Origin: CAYXGZ01 sp964464755
Lineage (GTDB): Bacteria; Planctomycetota; MHYJ01; JACPRB01
Direction of reading: 5' to 3'
Assembly: GCA_964464755.1 (NCBI GenBank)
Contig: CAYXGZ010000002.1
Span: 1-64,000, forward strand
Length of the DNA stretch: 64,000 bases
This document shows, one piece after another, positions 16,573 to 25,039 of the stretch. Position numbers and translations under genes: made by a program. A model generated the notes under the pieces. It ran no database searches and had not been told where the DNA came from. It saw nothing but the letters and a program-made list of their open reading frames with translations. Every line of letters begins with the position of its first letter. Position 1 is the stretch's first letter.

Positions 16573-17376
16573 ATGAGCTTCCTCGCCGCGCTGCTCCTCG
16601 CCCTGGCCCCGACGCAGCAGTCGGACCTCCAGGCGGGCTTCGACAACAAGAGCCCCGAGGTGCGCGAGTTCGCCGCCCGGCTGGCGGGGTTGGAGCGCAA
16701 CCGGGGCGCCGTCCACGGCCTGATCCGGCTGCTCGGCGACGAGGTGCCGGGCGTGCGCGAGGCGGCGAAAGCCTCGCTCGTGTCGATCACCGGGCAGTCC
16801 CTCGCCGACGCCGCGGCCTGGGAACAGTGGTGGACCGCCGAGGGCGCCGCCAAGTTCCCCGAGCGGCGGATCTCCCCCGACCTGCTCGACCTCATCTCCC
16901 GCGAGGTCAACGAGCAGGCGGACCGCCGCACCCTGCAGATCGAGGAGCGGGTCCGGGCCGCCCGCGGCGACATCCGCATGATGACCGTCGTCATGGCGGT
17001 CTCGATCGTCCTCTTCCTCGGCGTGATGATCTACTTCGTCGGGGCCGTCAGCGCCAAGATCAAGGGCTGGCGCGAGCTCGTCGCCAAGGCCGAGGCCTTC
17101 ATCCAGCAGGGCCAGGAGCTCGCGGGCCGGACCGACCGGATCTCCGCGGAGCTCGACGCGAAGAAGAAGGAGATCGAGGGCCACCTCGCCAAGGTGCGCG
17201 AGGAGAACGAGCACGAGATCGAGCGCTACGCGGACATGCTCGGCAAGGACCTCGACAACAAGGTCCGCCAGGACCTGATGACGCTCCGCGCCAAGGCGGA
17301 GCGCGAGCTCGAGCAGACCGTCGCGGGGTTCAAGGCCGAGCTCGAGACGCTGGTCCGCCGGGCCGCGGCGAAGTAG
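16573..17376 (+). CDS. HEAT-repeat, single-span membrane, coiled-coil protein
   Basis: A 267-residue protein of no named family. A short N-terminal hydrophobic stretch (FLAALLLALAP) looks like a signal peptide. It is followed by one or two HEAT-like repeats (about 20-85, DEVPGVREAAKASL), a transmembrane helix near 138-158 (VVMAVSIVLFLGVMIYFVGA) and a long charged coiled coil (165-265). The likely arrangement is a periplasmic HEAT domain with a cytoplasmic coiled coil. A TAGGAT hexamer (16558-16563) lies nine bases before the ATG. Its stop directly abuts the stop of the convergent MacB-like permease gene, with no space for a terminator. Confidence 0.75.
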   Translation: MSFLAALLLALAPTQQSDLQAGFDNKSPEVREFAARLAGLERNRGAVHGLIRLLGDEVPGVREAAKASLVSITGQSLADAAAWEQWWTAEGAAKFPERRISPDLLDLISREVNEQADRRTLQIEERVRAARGDIRMMTVVMAVSIVLFLGVMIYFVGAVSAKIKGWRELVAKAEAFIQQGQELAGRTDRISAELDAKKKEIEGHLAKVREENEHEIERYADMLGKDLDNKVRQDLMTLRAKAERELEQTVAGFKAELETLVRRAAAK

Positions 17377-18609
17377 CTACTCGTAGCGCAGGGCGTCCAC
17401 CGGGTTCATCCGCGCCGCCTTCATCGCCGGGTAGATCCCGAAGAAGATCCCGACGGCGCACGAGAACCCGAAGGACATCGCGACGGACTCCGGGGAGACC
17501 TCCGCCGACCACTCGCCCTGCACGAGCGCCTGGAGGAAGGGCAGGCGCACGAAGAGGTGCGAGCCCGCCCAGCCCGCGAGGATGCCCAGGGTCCCGCCGA
17601 GGAGCGAGATCGCCACGCTCTCCACGAGGAACTGCTCGAGGAGGTCCCGGCCCCGGGCCCCGACGGCCATGCGGATCCCGATCTCCCGGGTCCGCTCCGT
17701 GACGCTCACGAGCATGATGTTCATGATCCCGATGCCGCCCACGAGCAGGGACACGAACGCGATGCCGGAGAGCAGCAGGGTGAAGGCGCCCGTCGTGTCG
17801 GCCATGCGCTGGCGCATCTCCGTCATGCTGGTCACCGTGAAGTCGGGCTGGCCGTCCGGCCCCGGGCGGTGCCGGCGCTGCATCGCCGCGTCGACGTCCG
17901 CCAGGACCTCGTCGAGGCGGTCGCCGTCCTCGACGCTGACGATGATCTGGGAGAGCATCGTCCGCTTGATGAGCCGGACCTGGGCCGTCGTGACCGGGAT
18001 GTAGAGGTACTCGTCGAAGTTGAGGAAGGCCTGCGCGCCCTTCTCCTCGAGCACGCCGACGACGCGGAAGTTCTTCCGGTCGATCTGCAGGGTCCGGTCG
18101 ATCGGGTCGAGCTCGCCGAAGAAGTCGCGGGCCGCCTTGGCCCCCAGGACCACGACGCGGCGCTTGGAGACGATGTCGGAGTCCGTGAAGAAGGCGCCCG
18201 AGGCGATCTTGTAGTTGCGGACCTCGAGGTACTCCGGCACCGTGCCCACGACGCGGGAGTTCCGGTTCACGTTGAGGGCCTTGACCTGGAAGTTGCGGGT
18301 GACGTCGGGCGCCACGGCCCGGATCCCCGGGCGGCGCGCGAGCGCGGCCGCGTCCTCCAGCGTCAGCGTCTCCGCGGGCTGGTTCCGGGCCGTGCTCATG
18401 CCCGCCCCGCGCTGGCCGGGGTTCACGAAGAGCAGGTTCACGCCGAGGGCGTTGATCGAGTTCGTGACCCGGGACTCCACGCCCCGGCCCATCGAGAGCA
18501 TCACGATGACGGCGGAGACGCCGATGACGACGCCGAGCACCGCGAGCACGGAGCGCAGCGTGTTCGCCGCGAGGGCGCGCAGGGCCACCGAGACCACGGG
18601 GGGGATCAC
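17377..18609 (-). CDS. MacB-type ABC transporter permease (FtsX domain)
   Basis: A 410-residue inner-membrane protein. One N-terminal helix (LAVLGVVIGVSAVIVML, about 20-36) is followed by a large periplasmic MacB_PCD domain (about 50-240) and an FtsX domain with three more helices. The signature TERTREIGIRMAVGA near 313-327 is typical of MacB/LolCDE-like permeases. These mechanotransmission exporters drive substrates from the periplasm through a TolC-like duct rather than across the inner membrane. The GTG start overlaps the stop of the ATPase gene (GTGA). Substrates may be antibiotics, peptides or lipids; the sequence does not decide. Confidence 0.9.
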   Translation of the reverse strand: MIPPVVSVALRALAANTLRSVLAVLGVVIGVSAVIVMLSMGRGVESRVTNSINALGVNLLFVNPGQRGAGMSTARNQPAETLTLEDAAALARRPGIRAVAPDVTRNFQVKALNVNRNSRVVGTVPEYLEVRNYKIASGAFFTDSDIVSKRRVVVLGAKAARDFFGELDPIDRTLQIDRKNFRVVGVLEEKGAQAFLNFDEYLYIPVTTAQVRLIKRTMLSQIIVSVEDGDRLDEVLADVDAAMQRRHRPGPDGQPDFTVTSMTEMRQRMADTTGAFTLLLSGIAFVSLLVGGIGIMNIMLVSVTERTREIGIRMAVGARGRDLLEQFLVESVAISLLGGTLGILAGWAGSHLFVRLPFLQALVQGEWSAEVSPESVAMSFGFSCAVGIFFGIYPAMKAARMNPVDALRYE

Positions 18610-19277
18610 CGGCGCTCCTCCGAGACGATCCGCCCGTCGCGCACGTGGACGATCCGCCTCGTCCGCTCGGCCACCGTGCGGTCGTGCGTCACCAGGACGA
18701 TGGTCGCCCCGCCCGCGTGGAGGCGGTCGAAGATCGAGAGGATCTCCAGGCCCGTCCTCGAGTCGAGGGCGCCCGTCGGCTCGTCCGCCAGGAGCAGCGC
18801 GGGCTTCGTGACCAGCGCGCGGGCGATGGCCACACGCTGGCGCTCGCCGCCGGAGAGCTGCGCCGGGCGGTGCCCGGCCCGCTCGCGCAGGCCCACGGAC
18901 TCCAGCGCCTCCAGGGCCCGGCCCCTCGAGCCGCGGGCCCGCTGGTAGACCAGGGGCAGCTCGACGTTCTCCGCCGCCGAGGCGCGCGGCAGGAGGTTGA
19001 AGGTCTGGAAGATGAAGCCGATCCGCCGGCCCCGGAGCTCGGCGAGCTGGTCGCGCGTCAGGCCCGAGACCTCGCGCTCCTCGAGCCGGTAGGAGCCCCG
19101 CGTCGGCGCGTCGAGGCAGCCCAGGAGGTTCATCAGCGTGGACTTGCCGCTGCCCGAGGGGCCCATGATGGCGAGGTACTCGCCCGCGGCGACCTGGAGG
19201 TCGACGTCGCGGAGGACCGTGAGGTCCTCCTCGCCCATGCGGTAGGTCTTCGTGAGCCCCCGGGCGTCGATGACCAT
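18606..19277 (-). CDS. MacB/LolD-type ABC transporter ATP-binding protein
   Basis: A 223-residue nucleotide-binding domain with all ABC motifs: Walker A GPSGSGKST near 42-50, Q-loop FIFQTFNLLPR near 93-103, signature LSGGERQRVAIARAL near 143-157, Walker B ALLLADEPTGALDS near 163-176 and switch His in VTHDR near 203. The QTFNLLPR segment is characteristic of the MacB/LolD group. It powers the permease encoded immediately downstream. Its ATG is two bases from the stop of the adaptor gene upstream, so adaptor, ATPase and permease form one operon. Confidence 0.92.
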   Translation of the reverse strand: MVIDARGLTKTYRMGEEDLTVLRDVDLQVAAGEYLAIMGPSGSGKSTLMNLLGCLDAPTRGSYRLEEREVSGLTRDQLAELRGRRIGFIFQTFNLLPRASAAENVELPLVYQRARGSRGRALEALESVGLRERAGHRPAQLSGGERQRVAIARALVTKPALLLADEPTGALDSRTGLEILSIFDRLHAGGATIVLVTHDRTVAERTRRIVHVRDGRIVSEERR

Positions 19278-19279
19278 CG

Positions 19280-20524
19280 CTAGAAGCGGGGCACCATCCG
19301 CCGGGGCCCGCCGCCGGGGCCCGGCGCGCCGCCCGTCGGGGCGGGGATCGTCACCGTCTCGCCCTCGGAGACGCCCGTGAGCACCTCGATCCGCGTCCCG
19401 TCGTCGATGCCGGTGCTGACCTCGGCGCGGGTCTCGCCCTTGAGCACGTAGCGCTTGCGGCCCTCGCTGCGCACGGCCTCCGAGGGCAGGAGGAGCACGC
19501 CCTGGCGCTCCTCGGCGAGGATCGTGACGCTCGCGGTCATGCCGATGCGCAGCATGCCGAACTCGGAGCCCGGGATCCCGACGAGCACCTTGAAGACGAT
19601 GATGCTGGAGTCCAGGTCGCCCCGGGGCGGCAGGTGGTCCACCCGCCCCTTCACCGAGCGGCCCGGGTGGGCCTCGACGGAGACCGTGGCCGGCTGGCCG
19701 ACCCGCACCTTGCCGACGTCCGTCTCGTCGACGTTCGTCTCGACGACCAGGGCCGTCACGTCCGCGACGATCGCCACGGTCGTGCCGCCGCTGGAGGCCG
19801 TCAGGCCGCTCGAGACGATCATCCCCTCCTCGACGGACTTGCGCAGGAGGATGCCCTTGATGGGCGAGCGGATCTCGGTGTCCGCCCGGCGCTCGCGGGC
19901 GTCGGCGACCTGGACCCGGGCCCGCTTCACGTCCGCATCGGCCATCGACGCGTCGGCCTCCTGCCGCTGCGTGGCCAGGGCGAGCTCGGCCTCGGCCTGC
20001 GTCCGGCGCTCCTCCGCGAGGCGGACGGCGAGCCGCGCGTTGGCGAGGTCGGTCTCGGTGACGACGTTCCGGTCCAGCTTCTCGATCCGCTCCAGGTCCT
20101 CCCGGCGCGTCTTCTCCTCGGCCGCCGCGCCCGAGACCTGGCTCCGGCCCTGGGCCAACGCCTTCGTGGCCTCGAGCCGCACGAGCGCCAGCCGGGCCTC
20201 GGCGGAGGCGAGCCCGGCCTCCTCGCGCTCGACGTTGCGCTGCTCCGTGCGCGGGTCCAGCTCGGCGAGCACCTCGCCGGCCTCGACGGGGTCGCCCTCG
20301 ACCTTGCGGAACTTCAGGACCTGGCCGCTCGCCTTGCACTTGAGCTCGACCTGGCGGCTGGGCTTCACCTCGCCCGTGGCCGAGACGACCAGCCGGATGT
20401 CGCCCCGCTCGACCTTGACCTGCCGGGCCTCGACCCTGGGCCCGGAGGGGTCCGGACGCCTCCACCACCAGAGCGCGCCGATCGCGGCGGCGAGGAGCAC
20501 GGCGGGCACGACGTAGCGGGTCAT
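19280..20524 (-). CDS. HlyD/MacA-type periplasmic adaptor protein
   Basis: A 414-residue membrane-fusion protein. One N-terminal anchor (VVPAVLLAAAIGALWWW) precedes the biotinyl-lipoyl half-motif (GDIRLVVSATGEVKPSRQV), a coiled-coil hairpin (about 95-210) rich in Glu, Ala and Arg, the second lipoyl half (ADTEIRSPIKGILLRK near 205-220) and beta-barrel domains. It ends in a Gly/Pro-rich tail. It should link the MacB-like permease to an outer-membrane duct such as the TolC-like protein encoded nearby. A TATCAT hexamer on the coding strand (20531-20536) lies six bases from the ATG without a ribosome-binding site, so a leaderless transcript is likely. Confidence 0.9.
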   Translation of the reverse strand: MTRYVVPAVLLAAAIGALWWWRRPDPSGPRVEARQVKVERGDIRLVVSATGEVKPSRQVELKCKASGQVLKFRKVEGDPVEAGEVLAELDPRTEQRNVEREEAGLASAEARLALVRLEATKALAQGRSQVSGAAAEEKTRREDLERIEKLDRNVVTETDLANARLAVRLAEERRTQAEAELALATQRQEADASMADADVKRARVQVADARERRADTEIRSPIKGILLRKSVEEGMIVSSGLTASSGGTTVAIVADVTALVVETNVDETDVGKVRVGQPATVSVEAHPGRSVKGRVDHLPPRGDLDSSIIVFKVLVGIPGSEFGMLRIGMTASVTILAEERQGVLLLPSEAVRSEGRKRYVLKGETRAEVSTGIDDGTRIEVLTGVSEGETVTIPAPTGGAPGPGGGPRRMVPRF

Positions 20525-20559
20525 GCGGGGATGATAGCGGAAGGCGCGGGGATTGGGGG

Positions 20560-21861
20560 CTACTTCGCGAGCTTCCGCGCGGCGGAGATCCTCGGCGAGA
20601 CGTCCTCCGGCAGCGGCGGGGCGATCCGGAAGACCTCCGCCACCCGCGGGTCCCGCGCGACCTCCTCGGGCCGCCGGCCGTCGAGGAAGAGGACCTCGCA
20701 GCGCGCGATGCCCAGGCGCAGGGCCAGCTCCGCCGCGTCGGGCGCGCTCAACCGCGAGCGCTCCGCGGAGGTCCAGAGCCGGTCGAGCTCGTCGGCCAGC
20801 GCCCGCAGCTCCTCGATCCGCGACGCCCCGGCCCGTGCGCGCGCGAGCACCTCCGGGTCGATGGGCAGCCGGGCCTTCGCCGCCGCCAGCCGCTCCCGGA
20901 AGCCCGGCTCGTCCCGCAGCGCCGCGAGCGCCCCGAACGCCCGCTCCACCCCGGCGAGCCTCTCCAGCAGCGCGACCCGGGCCTCGCGGGACGCCCGGCC
21001 GGCCTCGGCGACGAGGGCCTCGGCCTCGACCAGCCGCCGCTCCTGCGCGATCCGCAGCACCGAGCCGAGGCTCGGGTCGAGCTTCGCCGCGGCCAGCGCG
21101 AGCCGGTCGAGCCCGTCGGCGTCGGGCTTCGCGCCCCAGGCCTCCAGCTCCCGCATCCAGGCGAGCTCGGGCAGCTCCCAGTCCGCCGGCACCTTGGAGC
21201 AGCTGTCGAGGACGAGCCGCGCGATCTCGCGCGGGCCCTCCGGATCCGCGAGCCGGAAGAGCCGCGCGGCCGCGACGGAGATCCGCGCCCGCTGGTGCTC
21301 CGCGGCCTCGCGCTTCAGGCTGTCCCGGTGGCGGTCGTGCTCGGCCCCGCCCTCGGGGTACCGGGCCGCCAGCGCCTTGAGCCCGCCGGCGTAGTCGGAG
21401 GCGGCCACCCACGGCGCGGCGTCGAAGCCCGGCGCCCGGCCCGGGTCCGCCGTCCGGCGCTTCTTCTCCTCGACCGCCCGGCGGGCCTCCGCGAGGAGCT
21501 CCGCGGACGACGGGGACTTCGCGAAGCACTCGACGGCGCGCTCGGGGAGGTCGGCCGCCAGCGCGAGCCGGCCCGCGACCTTCCACGGCAGGAAGGGGAC
21601 CTTCTCCTTCACGGCCCCCTTGGTGACGCCCTTGGAGTAGATGACGACGAGGAGCGCCTCGGCCGGATCCGGCGGCGCCGCCTTCAGCTGCTCCTCCAGG
21701 GCCTTCAGCGCCCCGGCGGGGTCCTCCTTGATCCGGCGCTCGGCCTCCGCGCAGGCCTTCACGGTCGCCGCGTAGGCGGCGTCGTACTCGAAATCCTTCA
21801 GCTTCAGCTCCGGGGGGTCCTGGAGCAGCGCGAGGACGGCGAGCAGCGGCGCGATCAGCAT
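20560..21861 (-). CDS. Secreted alpha-helical protein of unknown function
   Basis: A 433-residue protein that I do not recognise. A short signal peptide (MLIAPLLAVLALLQDPP) precedes an almost entirely helical, Ala/Glu/Arg-rich body with loose TPR-like stretches, for example AEALLVVIYSKG and LPERAVECFAKSPSSAELL. Four Cys occur in the mature part (about residues 37, 111, 211 and 398), with no heme motif. It is the last gene of the operon GGDEF protein, kinase, outer-membrane protein, unknown; its start lies two bases beyond the preceding stop. A periplasmic accessory role with the outer-membrane protein is suggested only by that position. Confidence 0.68.
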   Translation of the reverse strand: MLIAPLLAVLALLQDPPELKLKDFEYDAAYAATVKACAEAERRIKEDPAGALKALEEQLKAAPPDPAEALLVVIYSKGVTKGAVKEKVPFLPWKVAGRLALAADLPERAVECFAKSPSSAELLAEARRAVEEKKRRTADPGRAPGFDAAPWVAASDYAGGLKALAARYPEGGAEHDRHRDSLKREAAEHQRARISVAAARLFRLADPEGPREIARLVLDSCSKVPADWELPELAWMRELEAWGAKPDADGLDRLALAAAKLDPSLGSVLRIAQERRLVEAEALVAEAGRASREARVALLERLAGVERAFGALAALRDEPGFRERLAAAKARLPIDPEVLARARAGASRIEELRALADELDRLWTSAERSRLSAPDAAELALRLGIARCEVLFLDGRRPEEVARDPRVAEVFRIAPPLPEDVSPRISAARKLAK

Positions 21862-21863
21862 GG

Positions 21864-23054
21864 CTAGTCCAGCTGGTAGGTGTAGGCGATGCCGATCAGC
21901 ACGGGCACCTCGCCGAGCAGCTCGACGGCCACGTCGAGCCCGGAGACCCGCGTCTCCCCGTCGGCCGTCTTCCGCGACCACGTGAGCCCGAAGCCGAGCG
22001 TGAGGATCTCCATCCGGTCGCCGCGCGACTCGATCTGCAGCACGCTGAGCCCGACGGCGGGGGGCGAGCTCGTGGACTCCCACGGGGTGTCGTACGACTT
22101 CCAGCCGCCCCGCAGGTAGAGCCACTTCGTCTCCTTCAGCGGGATGCGGTACTCGGCGCCCGCGGAGAAGGACAGCGTGTCCGTGAACCCCGTCAGGGCC
22201 GCGTCGGGCGGGCCCACGGCCGCGGTCCAGTCGACGGTCTGGAGGTCGAGCGTCACCCGCAGCGGGTAGCCCTCGAGGAGGTAGATCGCCAGGCCCGCGG
22301 AGAACAGGGCCGGCCAGTCCCAGACCGGGTAGATCGACTTGTCGAGGTCGAAGTCGAAGTCCGCCTTCGAGTTGAACGCGGCGCCCGCGTCGACCTGGAA
22401 GGTCTCGGCCTCGTAGACGGTCAGGAGCACGCCGGCGCCGAAGGCGACGGTGGACTCGGAGTCCTCGAAGACGAGGGTCTCGCTGACCGGGTCGGGGTTC
22501 TGGTCGATCTCCTTGTACTTCGTGTAGCAGTAGTCCAGGGCGAGGCCGCCGGCCGCCCGGGTGAACCAGCGCGAGCCGCCGGTCCGGGCCGCGATCGCGC
22601 CGGAGGTGCGGATGCGCGAGTACTGCTGGTCGGTCTGGGTGAGGAGCTGGCCGAGCGCCGGGTCGTCGAAGAAGTACACGTACTTGATCTGGAAGGGCCG
22701 CACGTAGGCGACGGAGACCGCGACCTCCAGGTCCTGGCCGCCCAGCTGCACGACGATGCCGGCGAACGAGGGCGAGATGGGCGGGTCGAGCAGCCCCGCC
22801 TCGGGCGCGCCGTAGACGTCGGGGGCGATCGGGTCGTCGACGTCGTTGAACTCGTACTGCGTGAAGCTCTGGTAGGTGAACGCGAACTGCGTGGGCTGGC
22901 CCGCGATGCCCGCGGGGTTGATCCACGTGGCCACGGGGTCGTCGCCGAAGGCCGTGTAGCTGCCGCCCATGGCCTTGGCGCGGGCCCCGACCTGGAAGTC
23001 CTGGGCCGCCGCGGAACTGCCGAGCAGGAACAGCAGGACCACGGTGCGCGTCAC
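21864..23054 (-). CDS. Outer-membrane beta-barrel protein, OmpP1/FadL-like
   Basis: A 396-residue exported protein (signal peptide VTRTVVLLFLLGSSAAAQ). The mature N-terminus FQVGARAKAMGGSYTAFGDDPVATWINPAG is split here as ARAKAMGGSYTAFG and DDPVATWINPAG; both are hallmarks of the OmpP1/FadL/TodX family and the related PorV-like group. Repeated amphipathic strands (for example YLRGGWKSYDTP) fill the rest, and it ends in a short hydrophobic strand. FadL-type channels pass hydrophobic compounds, and PorV-like proteins assist protein secretion; I cannot separate these roles. GTG start with GGAGG upstream, overlapping the kinase stop. Confidence 0.83.
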   Translation of the reverse strand: MTRTVVLLFLLGSSAAAQDFQVGARAKAMGGSYTAFGDDPVATWINPAGIAGQPTQFAFTYQSFTQYEFNDVDDPIAPDVYGAPEAGLLDPPISPSFAGIVVQLGGQDLEVAVSVAYVRPFQIKYVYFFDDPALGQLLTQTDQQYSRIRTSGAIAARTGGSRWFTRAAGGLALDYCYTKYKEIDQNPDPVSETLVFEDSESTVAFGAGVLLTVYEAETFQVDAGAAFNSKADFDFDLDKSIYPVWDWPALFSAGLAIYLLEGYPLRVTLDLQTVDWTAAVGPPDAALTGFTDTLSFSAGAEYRIPLKETKWLYLRGGWKSYDTPWESTSSPPAVGLSVLQIESRGDRMEILTLGFGLTWSRKTADGETRVSGLDVAVELLGEVPVLIGIAYTYQLD

Positions 23055-25039
23055 GGAACCTCCTTCAGGGTGAGTTCGGCGGGGCGGTCCATCCGCCCCT
23101 CGAGGACGTAGGACGCGCCGGGCTTCAGCCCGGCGACCTTGACGACGGCCTTGCCCAGCGCCGGGTGGACCAGCTCGAGGTCGCCCTCGCGGATCTCGAG
23201 CTCCGGCAGCGCCAGCGGCGTGAGGCGGTCCTCCTCGGGGAGGCCCTCGACGAGCGGGCCCCGGAGCTCGGCCCAGGGGAGGACCCGGACGGCGAGGCGG
23301 ATCGTGCCCCTCCAGGCGAGGATGCGGTCGGCGGCGGCGGTCGGGAAGCCGAACTTCGCCAGCCAGGTCCGCCGGTCGGCGGCCCGCTTCCGCACGACCG
23401 GGTCGAGCCAGCGTTCCCTGGACAGCGACTGCAGGTCGAGCAGGACCGTCGCCTTCTCCGCCGAGAGGAAGCCGTCGAGCTCGGCCTTGCGCTCCGGCGT
23501 CGAGGCGGGGAGCTTCGCGAGCGCGGCGTCGGCGGCGGGGGGGTCGAATCCCTCGGCGGCCAGGGCCTTCTTCAGGGCGGGGAACCCGGCGCGCCAGGGG
23601 TCCGGCCTCGCCCGGTCCGGCGTCGGCGAGGGCGCCGGCGGCGTCTTCGCCGCCAGCAGGTTGAGCGTGACGAGCAGCCCGGCGATCACCGCGACCGTGA
23701 CGCCCACCGTCAGCGCGTGGCTGCGGTGCTGCCGGAGGTTCATCTTCACCCGCGAGGTGATCGAGGGCGGCTGGGCCTTGATCGGCCGGCCCTCGAGGAA
23801 GCGCGACAGGTCGTCGGCCAGCTCCGCGGCGCTCGAGTAGCGGTGCTCCTTCAGCCGGGCCATCGCCTTCTGGACGATCACCTCGAGCTCCTGGGGGATC
23901 GAGGGGTCGACCTTCCGCAGCGGCGCGGCGTCGGACATCGTGATCTTCAGGAGCATCTCGGGGATCGAGTCGCTCTGGAAGGGCCGCTTGCCCGAGAGCA
24001 GGAAGTAGAGCGTGGCGCCGAGCGAGTAGACGTCGCTGCGCGCCTCGATCTCCCGGATCCGCCCCGCGGCCTGCTCCGGCGGCATGTAGGACGGCGTGCC
24101 GATGATGACGCCGCTGACCGTCGCGTCGAGGCCCTCGGTCTGCACCTTGGCCAGGCCGAAGTCCATGACGAAGATCCGGCCGGACTGGTCGAGCATCAGG
24201 TTCTGCGGCTTCAGGTCGCGGTGCACGACACCGTTCTCGTGGGCGTAGTGGACGCCGCGGGCCGCGTCGCGGATCCAGCGGGCGATCTCCCGCGCGTCGC
24301 GCTTCGGCTTCCCGGCCAGCTCGCCCTCGACGGTCTGCCCGTCGATGTACTGCATCGCGATGTAGGGCTTCCGGTCGTCCTGGCCGATCTCGTAGACCGA
24401 GGCGATGTTCGAGTGCGTCAGTCGACCGGCGCTGACGGCCTCGATGTGGAGGCGCCGGATCTCCTCCTCGCCGATCGACTTCGGGATCTTGAGCGCGATG
24501 ATGCGGCTCATCGAGGGGTCCCAGGCCCTCCAGACCTCGCCCATGCCGCCGACGCCCTTGCGCTCGAGGAGCACGTACTTGCCGACGAGGTTGCGCGGGT
24601 CGGCCGCCGCCTTCTCGACCTCGGGAGGCGCCTTCATCACGTGCCGGGGGGCGGACCCGGAACCGGAGCCGGACACCGACGAGGCGGGCGTGCGCTCGTC
24701 CAGGACGAGGACGCCGGAGCAGTGCACGCAGCGGTACTGCTTCGACGGGTCCGGGTCGGAGACGTCGAGCGAGTCCTGGCACTGCGGGCAGGTGTAGCGC
24801 CGGGTCCGCTGGACCAGGGTCTGCTGGTAGCGGGCGTCGCGGCGGCGGGACAGGAACTCCTGGTACTTCTGCGGGTCGAGGTAGCCGCGCTCGATGGCGA
24901 AGTCGTGGAGCGGCCGCTGGGCCACGGCGGAATCCTGCTCCTCCGCGCGGGCCTTGAGGCAGGCCTCGAACTGCTCCCGGTCGAGCAGTCCTTCGCGGAC
25001 GGCCTCGGCCAGGAGGTCGCGGTCCGCGGACCCGCTCAC
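23051..25039 (-). CDS. Membrane Ser/Thr protein kinase with N-terminal zinc ribbon
   Basis: A 662-residue Hanks-type kinase. The N-terminal 75 residues are helical, then a zinc-ribbon-like pair CPQC...CVHC (about 83-105). The kinase domain (about 150-410) has glycine loop KGVGGMGEVW, VAIK-like IALKIPKS, HRD motif VVHRDLKPQN, DFG motif VMDFGLAK and SYMPPEQ. A single transmembrane helix (ALTVGVTVAVIAGLLVTLNLL, near 445-465) leads to an extracytoplasmic domain ending in a PEGA-like segment (GLKPGASYVLEGRM). It probably senses an envelope cue. The GTG start overlaps the stop of the GGDEF gene, tying phosphorylation and c-di-GMP signalling into one operon. Confidence 0.88.
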   Translation of the reverse strand: MSGSADRDLLAEAVREGLLDREQFEACLKARAEEQDSAVAQRPLHDFAIERGYLDPQKYQEFLSRRRDARYQQTLVQRTRRYTCPQCQDSLDVSDPDPSKQYRCVHCSGVLVLDERTPASSVSGSGSGSAPRHVMKAPPEVEKAAADPRNLVGKYVLLERKGVGGMGEVWRAWDPSMSRIIALKIPKSIGEEEIRRLHIEAVSAGRLTHSNIASVYEIGQDDRKPYIAMQYIDGQTVEGELAGKPKRDAREIARWIRDAARGVHYAHENGVVHRDLKPQNLMLDQSGRIFVMDFGLAKVQTEGLDATVSGVIIGTPSYMPPEQAAGRIREIEARSDVYSLGATLYFLLSGKRPFQSDSIPEMLLKITMSDAAPLRKVDPSIPQELEVIVQKAMARLKEHRYSSAAELADDLSRFLEGRPIKAQPPSITSRVKMNLRQHRSHALTVGVTVAVIAGLLVTLNLLAAKTPPAPSPTPDRARPDPWRAGFPALKKALAAEGFDPPAADAALAKLPASTPERKAELDGFLSAEKATVLLDLQSLSRERWLDPVVRKRAADRRTWLAKFGFPTAAADRILAWRGTIRLAVRVLPWAELRGPLVEGLPEEDRLTPLALPELEIREGDLELVHPALGKAVVKVAGLKPGASYVLEGRMDRPAELTLKEVP